DNA from: Clostridia bacterium
Lineage (GTDB): Bacteria; Bacillota; Clostridia; Oscillospirales; Acutalibacteraceae
NCBI GenBank assembly: GCA_017441385.1
Contig: JAFRXY010000064.1
Span: 1 to 64,000 of the forward strand
Reading direction: 5' to 3'
DNA length: 64,000 nt
This document shows, piece by piece, positions 24,320 to 32,550 of the stretch (positions within the stretch are counted from its first letter, which is position 1; every line of letters starts with the position of its first letter). A program made the translations under genes and the position numbers. Under the pieces are notes generated by a model. That model was not told the origin of the DNA. It searched no databases and saw only the letters and a program-made list of their open reading frames with translations.

Positions 24320-27300
24320 TTAGTTGCCGGTCACGGGGTTGAACAAGGCAATCATGGAGGATTCGCCCAGCCACATGACCGTATTTCTGCTGCTGGTTGC
24401 TATGAATGTGAATTCCTGCCCCACTTCATTGGCCGTAAAGGTGCCGCTGGGATTGTAAGCTGCATCCTTGATCTGATAATTGTATCTGAAATCCCAGTTT
24501 CCGGCTGCCACTGTGTAGGTGCCGAAAGGCAGATGAGCGATAACCGCTTCTTCGCCGGCAGGAACCGCAACCTTCATGCTGAATCCCTGCTCCTGCTCCT
24601 GCTCCTGCTCCTGCGTCTGTACCTGCTCCTGCACTGTGAAGATATTGGCGTTTGCCCCTTCATTCGAGATAGTGAGCTTGACTTCATTCTTGCGCCATGT
24701 GGGATATACAGTAAGGTTGGAGGTAATCACCGTCGCGCCTGTTTCGCCGGAAAATTTGAATTCTGTCGGCGTGCCGTTATTGTCATAGAACCACTTGTCA
24801 AAGGTGTAATCTTTTTTGGTGGGTTCTGTCCAATCATCCGGCTTCGCAACTACGGTATTATCGTCAACATCAGTAATCGAGCGGTGTACGTTCTGCGGAT
24901 TACCCGCTGACAAGCCTTCATCAACAAGGAAAGTAACCGTGTAAATATTTATCCATGTGGCGTAGACCCTCATGTTGCCTGTGACATGGGTGCCATCCGC
25001 GCCGAATGTGAAATCAGTCTCCGTTCCGTTGTTGAGATATACCCATTTTCCGAATCTTGCCGGTTGACCATAATGAAGGGGTGCAGCACCGATATACTTA
25101 GCAATTGTCTTATTGTATTCCACAGAATAAGTTGTAATTAAATTGTTTTCTATACTGGTACGGCTATCATTATAGAATTTAACGGAATAGGTATTGATCG
25201 TCCATTTGGCGTAGACATGGACCTCCGCCGCAGGCATTTTACCGTTCCAGTTCACACTTTGGCTCCATGACGCTGAATTCTCCCAATCCGAGTCGTAATA
25301 CCAACCGCCAAAGGTATAGCCTGTTTTTTCGGGATCGGATATTTTTGCTTGTCTTAGCGTCGTATCGTATTCAACCGACACAGCTTGGGAAGTATTCTCA
25401 TCAATGTGGAAGATCAGATTGTATGAATTGATCGTCCACTTGGCGTAGAGGGTGATATCTGATGTGACCGGGGTCGAACCGAAGGTGAAGGTGTGCTCTG
25501 TACCGCCGTTGTCCCTGTAATACCATGCCGTTCCGTCGCGGGTATAACCTTCCCGGGTGGGCGTCGGCGCCTCAGTTGCGGGAACGGCTGTGCCGGAGGG
25601 GACATTTTCTATTTGCTCAATCTGGGATCCGCCTTCATAATAGAGCACTGTGACGGTGTATTGGGTGACAGCAGGCGCATTCCACTTGGCGTAAATGGTA
25701 ACATTATACATCGGCATTTTATCCGAATCCCATGCGACGGGTTCGCCTGCCTTGGGTCCGTTCTGATAGTACCATCCGGCAAATTCATAACCATCCGATC
25801 TGGTTGGATTCTGACCATAATTTACAAACGAAATGGTCTCGTCGTAATACAATGTGTTACTTGTGGTAGGAACACTTCCTCCGTTGGCGTCATAGGTGAG
25901 GGTATATCTATCTCTGAGATAATAGAACCCTCTTGTATTTCTGTGAGTGTCGTAATGATGGATTGTAAAGCCATCAAATACAACATTGGGATTAAACACG
26001 CTATCATCGGAACTTTTTATCGAATACGCCAATGTGCCGGGAGTCGTTCCGTCAGCGTCCTGTAAATAGTAATTGGCAGTATATTTCTGATTGACGCTTT
26101 GGGTGAAATTCAGATCGTAATCCAGCATATTTGATTCTGTCAGAAAGGAACTGTCAAGCACAGGAGGCGGTGAATAATATTCTTTGAAAGGTTGTCTCGT
26201 TTCTTTGACTCTTTGGAACACATTTTTGCTGGGAAGAGTCGTAAACATACTGTTTTCCGGCCATAGACCGATAAGGCTCTCACCGTATTTCGCGGTAAAG
26301 ACATAGGGGGAAGAACTATTGATTGTATGCGAAACGCCATTGCGATCCAGCAGTACTACATTTGTGGTTTTGTCGCGCAGGAATGTGAACGTATATCTCT
26401 TTCTGCTGAAATACAGACTGAATTCTGAAGCTCCGTCTGCCGCAACCGTACCTGTGGCAGTGCTTAAAGCGGAATTATACTCAAGATACGTGTCAAACGT
26501 CGTTCCCGGAAGATTGGATGAAAGGTCAACCGAATCACCGACATTGGCGTTAATCTGTTCGGTTTTGAAAACCGAGTAACCCGTGTCATTTGCATTTTCT
26601 ACATAATACACCACGGTGTAGGTCGTCTGAGCATCTCCCAGCGGCACCAGCAGCATGCCTCTGAGCGGAAGCGGCTCGCCTTCGCCGTCCTGAGCTTCCT
26701 CTTCGCCGTCCAGCGGTTTGAGGAGCTGTCCTTCTATGCCGTCGCCCTCCTGACCTTCCTCCCCTTGGTCGGCGGCAGGCTGGGTGGGCTGGGTGGAATT
26801 GGTCGCCTCGGTGGTGGAAATTTCCGCCTCGGTGGTGGAAATTTCCGCCTCGGTGGTGGAAATTTCCGCTTCGGTGGTGGGATTTTCCGCTTCGGTGGTG
26901 ATATCTGCCGGCTGGGTGGTGATATCTTCCGGCTGGGTGGTGGCGTCCAGAAGCGAGATGGTCGAAACTGTTTCCCGCGTTGCTTCTGTCTCCTGCGATT
27001 CCGATTCCACGCTTTCCACCTTCGGCAGCACTACCGTCAGCACATCCGAAATCAGCAGGTTGCCCTCCGCGTCGGTTGCCACACAGCGGAAATAGCTTTC
27101 CCGGCTGTCATTGCAATACCTCGCGGCGAGATTCTCTGTGATGGTGACCGACTTGCTGCCCGACAGGGGCACATATCGCTCGCTCTCATACGAATAGACC
27201 TGCCATTGATAGGTCGCGCCTTCTATATCTTCCGCCGTGATCTCAGGATATACCTGCTGATCGGCTGACAGAACCTCGTAAGTTGTAGCGCTAAAGCCTT

Positions 27301-27457
27301 TGAACAGGCTGAAATCGCCGCTTTTGCCCGGATTGGGATCTTCCCTGCCCGCTGCGATGGCCATAAACGGCACTACCAGCAGCAGCAATCCCGCCGCCAT
27401 GATAAAGGAAAGCATCCGCACCGTCAGCTTCTTTTTCAGCTTGGCTATCTTTTTCAA
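24320..27457 (-). CDS. Large secreted protein with InlB-B/Flg_new repeats
   Basis: Encodes 1045 residues. A signal peptide (about 1-38) precedes a region with Ig-like features (ATYQWQVYSYES), a Thr/Glu linker with 7-residue repeats (ISTTEAE), then six or more InlB B-repeats of about 70-80 residues with signatures YTLTYDANGG, FAGWYYQNG and VTIYAKW. A Gln/Glu run (EQEQEQEQ) precedes a final beta domain. No LPxTG or membrane anchor is present; the chain ends PVTGN. Such repeats act as stalks or bind surface partners. TTG 27457 is chosen: SD GGGAG ends 8-9 bases upstream, whereas ATG 27466 abuts it. Attachment may be non-covalent or through the TasA-like proteins encoded nearby. Confidence 0.85.
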   Translation of the reverse strand: MKKIAKLKKKLTVRMLSFIMAAGLLLLVVPFMAIAAGREDPNPGKSGDFSLFKGFSATTYEVLSADQQVYPEITAEDIEGATYQWQVYSYESERYVPLSGSKSVTITENLAARYCNDSRESYFRCVATDAEGNLLISDVLTVVLPKVESVESESQETEATRETVSTISLLDATTQPEDITTQPADITTEAENPTTEAEISTTEAEISTTEAEISTTEATNSTQPTQPAADQGEEGQEGDGIEGQLLKPLDGEEEAQDGEGEPLPLRGMLLVPLGDAQTTYTVVYYVENANDTGYSVFKTEQINANVGDSVDLSSNLPGTTFDTYLEYNSALSTATGTVAADGASEFSLYFSRKRYTFTFLRDKTTNVVLLDRNGVSHTINSSSPYVFTAKYGESLIGLWPENSMFTTLPSKNVFQRVKETRQPFKEYYSPPPVLDSSFLTESNMLDYDLNFTQSVNQKYTANYYLQDADGTTPGTLAYSIKSSDDSVFNPNVVFDGFTIHHYDTHRNTRGFYYLRDRYTLTYDANGGSVPTTSNTLYYDETISFVNYGQNPTRSDGYEFAGWYYQNGPKAGEPVAWDSDKMPMYNVTIYAKWNAPAVTQYTVTVLYYEGGSQIEQIENVPSGTAVPATEAPTPTREGYTRDGTAWYYRDNGGTEHTFTFGSTPVTSDITLYAKWTINSYNLIFHIDENTSQAVSVEYDTTLRQAKISDPEKTGYTFGGWYYDSDWENSASWSQSVNWNGKMPAAEVHVYAKWTINTYSVKFYNDSRTSIENNLITTYSVEYNKTIAKYIGAAPLHYGQPARFGKWVYLNNGTETDFTFGADGTHVTGNMRVYATWINIYTVTFLVDEGLSAGNPQNVHRSITDVDDNTVVAKPDDWTEPTKKDYTFDKWFYDNNGTPTEFKFSGETGATVITSNLTVYPTWRKNEVKLTISNEGANANIFTVQEQVQTQEQEQEQEQGFSMKVAVPAGEEAVIAHLPFGTYTVAAGNWDFRYNYQIKDAAYNPSGTFTANEVGQEFTFIATSSRNTVMWLGESSMIALFNPVTGN
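24587..24635. repeat. Hexanucleotide repeat coding a Gln/Glu run
   Basis: TGCTCC units (five nearly perfect, then degenerate) inside the InlB-repeat gene encode alternating Gln and Glu on the minus strand. Slippage would change length by two residues per unit without frameshift. Confidence 0.85.
26805..26945. repeat. 21-bp tandem repeats coding a Thr/Glu linker
   Basis: Three identical 21-bp units start at 26805, 26826 and 26847; a fourth at 26868 differs slightly and degenerate copies continue to about 26945. They encode ISTTEAE-type heptapeptides on the minus strand. Confidence 0.9.
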
Positions 27458-27551
27458 CTCGATCATCTCCCTTGTGATTATTCCGCGTTATGATTCAGTC
27501 AGATCGTTGTTTCTTCATCAGTCAATTTTCTACACAATAATTTGTCATTCG

Positions 27552-28259
27552 TTAACTGGCCAGCTGAGTATTGTAAATATTATCAGGGGTATCGACCGCC
27601 TGCGCCATGTAGGCGTAGAAAGACAGCGCATTTGTGCTTTCCAATTGACTGGTAACGTCGAAGCTGTTGCTGATTGTGATCTTGTTTCCTTCCAGAATGG
27701 GTACATTGAGGGTACCGCCTTCTGTATTGCTGTCGGAAATGGGTGTTCCGTTCCTGTATACGTACACCGTGCCGCCGTGCTTTCCGTTCACATTAAGCTC
27801 ATTCCAGTCGGAGGTGAGCGAATAGGTGAAGGTGCCGCTCATGCCTGTGCCATCTACCACTTCCACATACAGATAGGCGGGAATGGCGGTCTTGCCGGTC
27901 ACAAGGACGAAGGGATCCTTCGGGATGTCTACCCCCGGCATGAGAATATACCGATTGCCTGTCGTCTCATCCCCTCCCAGCGAATACACGCCGGAATCCT
28001 GCCTTGTCGCGGCGTGTTCCTTGATTGCAAGACCCGCGGCGAGATTGGCGTTGACGGTGATTGTGGCCGGCACCTGTGTGACAGGGCGTCTTTGCTTGTA
28101 ATTCGCGCTGGCGCCGGAAAAGGCGATGGCCGTCATTCCCGCCAGCACGGCTGTCAGGGAAAGCGCCAGTACCGCCATGATGAATAATCCTCCGGACTTT
28201 CTTCTTTCTGTTCTTTCATTTCTTTCTTCTCTTTCTTCTATTTTCTCCATGCCGTTCAA
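27552..28259 (-). CDS. Secreted protein with SipW-type signal
   Basis: Encodes 235 residues. A strongly charged cytoplasmic leader (EKIEEREERNERTERRK) and hydrophobic segment (about 27-46) lead to FSGASANYKQ, similar to the A-x-Y/F cleavage region of SipW substrates. The mature part is beta-rich with VNANLAAGL, YLYVEVVDGTG, GTVYVYRNGTPI and ends ALSFYAYMAQAVD, resembling TasA-like export partners. No anchor is seen. The start is probably TTG 28259 (SD GAGGGGG about 9 bases upstream, overlapping the upstream stop), alternatively ATG 28250. It lies 14 bases after the TQID protein gene, within one transcript. Confidence 0.7.
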   Translation of the reverse strand: MNGMEKIEEREERNERTERRKSGGLFIMAVLALSLTAVLAGMTAIAFSGASANYKQRRPVTQVPATITVNANLAAGLAIKEHAATRQDSGVYSLGGDETTGNRYILMPGVDIPKDPFVLVTGKTAIPAYLYVEVVDGTGMSGTFTYSLTSDWNELNVNGKHGGTVYVYRNGTPISDSNTEGGTLNVPILEGNKITISNSFDVTSQLESTNALSFYAYMAQAVDTPDNIYNTQLAS

Positions 28260-28273
28260 AATGTCTCGCCCCC

Positions 28274-28825
28274 TCAGTCGATCTGTGTGAATGTAACGTA
28301 TGTTTCAAAACCGAAGTTGTCAGAGTATTCTCCTTCGGTTAGCGCTGCCATCTGCGCCTGAGCAAATGCCGGGGCATCTTTGACCTTGATTTCCAAGGTG
28401 CAGCTTTCTGTTCCTCCCGGCGCAAGCTGACCGGCATTTTCCCATTTCATTGTGTCTGTAAAGATGCCTGCGTTCAATCTTGCCGTGAAATACTGTCCCA
28501 TGTTGTTCTTGAAGCTGATTTCAACGGTGTAGCTTACCTTCACTTCGGAAGTATTGGTAATCACAATCTGATAGGTGGTTACATCGCCGGCGGTAACGCT
28601 CTTGATGCTCTGCCGCAAACCTTCTGTGGTATTGCCGTTCGCGTCCACACTGAACACGGCGACTTTCGCGCCTCCTCTGCCCGCGCCCGCCGTCGCATAA
28701 TTGGCAAAAACGCCTGAAATGACGTGGGACGACAGCATGACCGCCATGAGCATGACGGCCAATAGGCGAAATACCGCAACATGCCGCGCTTTTGTTGTTT
28801 GAATCTCTGCATTGCTTTTCCGCAT
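28274..28825 (-). CDS. Small secreted protein with SipW-type signal, C-terminal TQID
   Basis: Encodes 183 residues: hydrophobic signal (about 18-38) ending VISGVFANYATAG, then a beta-sandwich-like body with a partner-type pattern (TYQIVITNTSEVKVSYTVEI) and the end VTFTQID. The same VISGTFANY and TQID elements occur in two other proteins of the operon (30697-31461 and 31523-32317), so these are likely paralogues exported and assembled alike. SD AGGTGA is spaced 7 bases from ATG 28825. It directly follows the SipW-type peptidase gene that probably processes it. A TasA/CalY-like fibre subunit or minor component is the best guess. Confidence 0.75.
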   Translation of the reverse strand: MRKSNAEIQTTKARHVAVFRLLAVMLMAVMLSSHVISGVFANYATAGAGRGGAKVAVFSVDANGNTTEGLRQSIKSVTAGDVTTYQIVITNTSEVKVSYTVEISFKNNMGQYFTARLNAGIFTDTMKWENAGQLAPGGTESCTLEIKVKDAPAFAQAQMAALTEGEYSDNFGFETYVTFTQID

Positions 28826-28886
28826 ATGAATCTCACCTGCTTTGGTTGATTAATTCATGATAAAATGACTCGTCAAGCGAATGTTT

Positions 28887-29501
28887 TCACTCTTCCGAGG
28901 ATTCATTCTTTCCGGAACCGCCGGCATTTTCAGCTTCGGCGGCTGCCTGAAGGCGGCGTATCTCCGCCTTGATGGCTTCCAGCTCCCGGTCGCCTTCGCG
29001 CTTCTCACTGCGGAAGGAAAGTTCCAGCAGCAGCAGCGCAGCGCCGATCACGGTTATCACTCCGTAGGGACTCTGCAAAAAGCCCACCAGAACGCCCGCT
29101 TTCGGCACCTTGCCCACGACCCTGCCCGAAATGTCGGAGAGGGAGACAGGCTCGTCGGGGGCGTTGTTCGCGTCGCCCTGCGTGACCACGGAATTGCCGT
29201 TCTTCGTCACAATCCGGTGGACGACCGATCTTCCCATGCCGCTGTAGACCACGATATCTCCCACTTCATAATCCCCGGCTCTGCGGACGATGATGAGATC
29301 GTCCACGCTCAGCGCAGGTTCCATGCTGCCCGAAAGCACCACGCCCGCGCCGATTCCGAAGGGCATGGCTGGCTGCTGACTGCCGAATGCCGACGCGTTC
29401 AAAAAATAGATGCACAATCCCAGCAGCAAGCCGGCAAATACGATAATCAGCACCCGGAAGGGCGATACTGCGACACGCTTTTTTTCTTGATTATTCTGCA
29501 T
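28887..29501 (-). CDS. sipW: SipW/ER-type signal peptidase I
   Basis: Encodes 204 residues. Membrane helix at about 15-35, then the ER-type catalytic core with Ser59 in LSGSMEPAL and His95 in VVHRIV replacing the bacterial Lys, GDIVVYSGMG and TQGDANNAPDEPV. A second membrane helix (about 148-165) and a charged Glu/Arg/Ala coiled tail follow. In Bacillus, SipW processes TasA and TapA. Here it sits among five candidate substrates. Its ATG shares the A of the upstream TAA (TAATG at 29503-29499), so it is coupled to the IPPTG protein gene. Confidence 0.93.
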   Translation of the reverse strand: MQNNQEKKRVAVSPFRVLIIVFAGLLLGLCIYFLNASAFGSQQPAMPFGIGAGVVLSGSMEPALSVDDLIIVRRAGDYEVGDIVVYSGMGRSVVHRIVTKNGNSVVTQGDANNAPDEPVSLSDISGRVVGKVPKAGVLVGFLQSPYGVITVIGAALLLLELSFRSEKREGDRELEAIKAEIRRLQAAAEAENAGGSGKNESSEE

Positions 29502-30394
29502 TATTCGCTATCCTTGTCATGTTCTTCGTCGTTGTCTTCCGCCGCTATCCTTGCAAGATATTCCTGTGCCGGCGTGAGTCTTTTTCTGTCCTTTGCCAAG
29601 ACCGCAAGGAAGACAAAGAGCGAGAGTATCATCAGCGTCATCCACAGGGTGATATTGAAATCGTCGCCTGTCGGGGGAATTCCGCCGGGGGCGTCGGGAT
29701 TTTCGTCTTCCTCCGCGTAAACGATAAAGCGTATGGTCAGCACCAGATCCTGATCGACGGCCATATTGCCGAGCATGGTGTCAAAAGCGTCGGCCGCTTC
29801 CAGTTCTTCGCCCGAAGCGCTTTCAAAGGGCCAGCGCCAGTCAAGCTTGAAACTGTCCATATAGCCGCCGGAAAGCACGCCCTTGTACTTGAGTCCGTCG
29901 AAAGTGAGCACCGGAACAAAATTCCCTTCCGCGCCGGTCATCCATTTGTTGTCGGGACCTTTCATGCGCCCCAGCACCGGAAGTGTGAGATCGGTTCCCC
30001 TGACAAAAGCCTCCACTCTGAGCGTGTAATCCATCGCTACGCTGCGCATGTTGCGCAGGGTCAGATCATAGCTCCAATCCGAACCGGGGGCAATCAGCTT
30101 GTCGCCGTCGCATGTCTCAACGGCGTATTCTCCTGTTTCGTCATAGGACACTTTGAATATATCCACTTCATCGAGAATGACAACGCCTTTTTCATTCACG
30201 CTTTCCTCCTGCGCCTGACTGCTGACGGAATGATCGTTGTCCCGGTCGATATCAATGTAATTTTTTTGCTCCTTCTTGGTGAAGAATCCCAAACAGCTTG
30301 CCAGAATGGCTGCTGTCAGCAGTCCCAATAAAAGCAGTATCAATAAGATGATAGCCAGCCGCTTCTTTTTGTTGTTCTGATTGTCATTGCTCAT
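29501..30394 (-). CDS. Membrane-anchored surface protein with IPPTG motif
   Basis: Encodes 297 residues. An N-terminal signal-anchor-like helix (about 13-36) is followed by an extracytoplasmic beta-rich domain with YAVETCDGDKLIAPGSDWSY, LRVEAFVRGTDL and FKLDWRWPFE, then PGGIPPTGDD, a hydrophobic helix and an AKDRKR tail. The IPPTG arrangement resembles a sortase signal, although the following residues are acidic. It may anchor the SipW-exported proteins or act as a TapA-like assembly factor, judged only from neighbours. I chose ATG 30394 because GGGAGAG lies upstream; an upstream in-frame extension lacks a ribosome binding site and reads through a Lys/Gln repeat. Confidence 0.75.
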   Translation of the reverse strand: MSNDNQNNKKKRLAIILLILLLLGLLTAAILASCLGFFTKKEQKNYIDIDRDNDHSVSSQAQEESVNEKGVVILDEVDIFKVSYDETGEYAVETCDGDKLIAPGSDWSYDLTLRNMRSVAMDYTLRVEAFVRGTDLTLPVLGRMKGPDNKWMTGAEGNFVPVLTFDGLKYKGVLSGGYMDSFKLDWRWPFESASGEELEAADAFDTMLGNMAVDQDLVLTIRFIVYAEEDENPDAPGGIPPTGDDFNITLWMTLMILSLFVFLAVLAKDRKRLTPAQEYLARIAAEDNDEEHDKDSE

Positions 30395-30696
30395 TGCTCT
30401 CACTCTCCCGATTGAATGGTGCTTTTGCTTTTGCTTTTGCAAACATCGTAAAGCCGTGGAAGACAAACGCCCTTCCGCCGCTTGCGAAAACAAAAGATAT
30501 TCCCGTTCCCTGCCCCTGCTCCTTGTTACAGGAGCAGGGAACGAAATGCCGATTTTATTTGAAAAAAATTGAAAAAATTGAAAAATTAGAATAATTGAAA
30601 ACGTAATTTTGTGGAATATCCCGCACGCCGCGCCGCCTGGGAACGACGTGCGGGAATGAATGGTTCAATTGACTTGATTGACGCTATAAGACGCAA
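30395..30696. other. Gene-free interval with two hairpins inside the SipW/TasA-like cluster
   Basis: Two inverted repeats: TCCCGCACG/CGTGCGGGA (30619-30655) and CCCTGCTCCT/AGGAGCAGGG (30514-30539, extended by GTTCCC/GGGAAC). Between them lies an A-rich stretch that reads as T-rich on the minus strand, so the first could partly terminate transcription after the 30697 gene and the rest could hold a second promoter. No clear -35/-10 pair is seen. Confidence 0.5.
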
Positions 30697-31461
30697 TTAG
30701 TCGATCTGGGTTGCGGTGACACTCAGAGTGTAAGCGATAGTGGTGTGAGCGCCGGTGATGGATGCACCGTTTGCAGCAGCGCCGAGGACGGTGTCCTTCT
30801 TCTGGGTAAGTGTGAAAGTTCCATCAGCATTGGTAGTGCCATTGAATTCCCATGCCCAAGTGAGCATATAGTCAATATCAACGGAAGAACCGGGGGCATA
30901 ATTTCTTGTAAGTGCGTTAAGGGTGGTCTGAACCTGAGTGAGGCTGCCGGCATCGACTACTTTAGTATTAGTCTTTCGATCTGTAAGTGTATACTTTACC
31001 GGATAGTAATCTGCATCACTAAAGGTAAAGGTGCCATCGGGAACAAGAGAACCATTTTCCTCTTTGAACTTGGTGTAATCATCATAGTTTTTACCTTTTT
31101 CAAGATAGACGTCCTGCAATCCTGTCATGCTGACAGCGAGAGAAAATGAAGTTTCAGCTGTGCCATTCACAACAATATGCAGACCCTTGCCTTCTTTTGT
31201 CTGTGTTCCGGGGGCGACAACTTTATCTACAGGATTCGCTTGGGACGAAACAGTAACCGCGTTGTCAGTACCGGTATACTGGTTGTCAAACAGCTCGTCG
31301 CCGGTGACAGCGATCTTAATGCCCCACTTTGCAGTACGAGCCGTACCATTACCCTCACCCTTTGTGACGTAGTTCGCAAAGGTGCCGGAGATGATGCTGG
31401 TGGTGATGAGAGTGAGCGCGAGAAGAATCGCGGCCGCTCTCAGAGACTTATTCTTTTTCAT
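30697..31461 (-). CDS. TasA/CalY-like secreted protein, C-terminal TQID
   Basis: Encodes 254 residues. Signal MKKNKSLRAAAILLALTL followed by IISGTFANYVTKGEG and the TasA-family-like start TARTAKWGIKIAVTG. The body is beta-rich (TEFSFAVSMTG-like SFSLAVSMTG, YYPVKYTLTD, VDIDYMLTWAWEF) and ends SVTATQID. It is a paralogue of the next gene upstream (31523-32317): same signal, same AKWG block, same end. TasA and camelysin-type proteins form extracellular fibres after cleavage by SipW. SD AAGGAG precedes ATG 31461. Confidence 0.82.
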   Translation of the reverse strand: MKKNKSLRAAAILLALTLITTSIISGTFANYVTKGEGNGTARTAKWGIKIAVTGDELFDNQYTGTDNAVTVSSQANPVDKVVAPGTQTKEGKGLHIVVNGTAETSFSLAVSMTGLQDVYLEKGKNYDDYTKFKEENGSLVPDGTFTFSDADYYPVKYTLTDRKTNTKVVDAGSLTQVQTTLNALTRNYAPGSSVDIDYMLTWAWEFNGTTNADGTFTLTQKKDTVLGAAANGASITGAHTTIAYTLSVTATQID

Positions 31462-31522
31462 AATAGATATTTCTCCTTTCGGGAATAAAGGATTATGACT
31501 AATTCAAATGATGATATTCAGA

Positions 31523-32317
31523 TTAGTCGATCTGGGTAACTGTTGCGGTAACGGTCACTTTGATATTGGGAGAGCTAGCGAAATTTGCGGCTTCAGCAGC
31601 AGCGTTGCCGAGAATAGTATCCTTCTCATTGTTACCGTCAAAAGGCCATTCCCAAGAAATAGTCAGGGTATCATTCGCAGTTCCGGTTGTCGCGGACTCA
31701 AGATTTGTATTGGGATCATAAGTCTTTGTATAAGCGGCAATAGCATCCTGAATAGCTTTGATAAGGCCATTATCGCCAGTTGCGGATGAATAATTTGCTC
31801 CATTAATTGTGGTTGTACCGGTAGTTGATTTAACCTTAAAGATCAGCGGGCAGTAGAATGCATCATTCGAATCAACAGGCAATATAGGCAACTCATAGTC
31901 ATCGGGTTCAAAAGCAGGAACCGGCTCGCCAGGAACCGTCCAGTTGTTAAGTTCAATCACAGCAGTGTAGGTCACTGCGACGGATACTTCAGGAGTACCA
32001 GTAATTTTAAAGGCAGCCAAGTCACCCTTTGTACCGGGAGCCACCACATTATCTTGAGTAGAGGACTGAACTGTAATGCCAGTTGATTCTGGAGTACCGG
32101 TATCGGCTCCTTCAGCAGCAGTGTGTCCAATATAGTTCTTAGCAAACATATTGCCTGCTCCCTGGATCACAACTCCCCACTTGGCCACGCGGGCAGAATC
32201 TTCGCCTACTTTGCCCTCAGTGATATACTTCGCGAAGGTGCCGGAGATGATGCATGTGGTCAGAATCGCCAGAACGAGCATAACGGAGGCAATTCTAAGC
32301 ATTCTGTTCTTTTTCAT
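31523..32317 (-). CDS. TasA/CalY-like secreted protein, C-terminal TQID
   Basis: Encodes 264 residues. Signal MKKNRMLRIASVMLVLAIL ends at IISGTFAKYITEGK; the mature chain has ARVAKWGVVIQGAG, a central proline-rich insertion (PGEPVPAFEPDDYELPIL), DTLTISWEWPFDGNNEKDT and the end VTATVTQID. WEWPF and AKWG are shared with its paralogue at 30697-31461. I chose ATG 32317 (SD AGGAGA) instead of an upstream in-frame start at 32458 that would add 47 hydrophilic residues ahead of the signal. It lies between the Pro/Ala/Glu-repeat signal peptidase and its paralogue, which suggests these are the dedicated substrates of that peptidase. Confidence 0.83.
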   Translation of the reverse strand: MKKNRMLRIASVMLVLAILTTCIISGTFAKYITEGKVGEDSARVAKWGVVIQGAGNMFAKNYIGHTAAEGADTGTPESTGITVQSSTQDNVVAPGTKGDLAAFKITGTPEVSVAVTYTAVIELNNWTVPGEPVPAFEPDDYELPILPVDSNDAFYCPLIFKVKSTTGTTTINGANYSSATGDNGLIKAIQDAIAAYTKTYDPNTNLESATTGTANDTLTISWEWPFDGNNEKDTILGNAAAEAANFASSPNIKVTVTATVTQID

Positions 32318-32484
32318 TTTGTTTTTCTCCTTTCGGGTCCGCGACCCATTTGATGTAAAATCGGCATTGGAATCTCTTTTCCGAAACGCGCCCGTTTTCA
32401 AAAACACGCTTCGGAATTGGTTTATATCAGCCCCGACCGGCGGAAAACCCACCGGCACGGAGATGAAATAACAATTTGAGTGAA

Positions 32485-32516
32485 AAGTGGGAAGTGGGAA
32501 GTGGGAAGTGGGAAGT
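32485..32516. repeat. 7-bp tandem repeat AAGTGGG, 4.6 copies
   Basis: Four exact units from 32485 to 32512 and a partial AAGT, located between the stop of the signal peptidase gene (32551) and the next gene start (32317). Confidence 0.95.
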
Positions 32517-32550
32517 TATTTCCGCAAAACCTTCTACCTCCTACCTGTTC

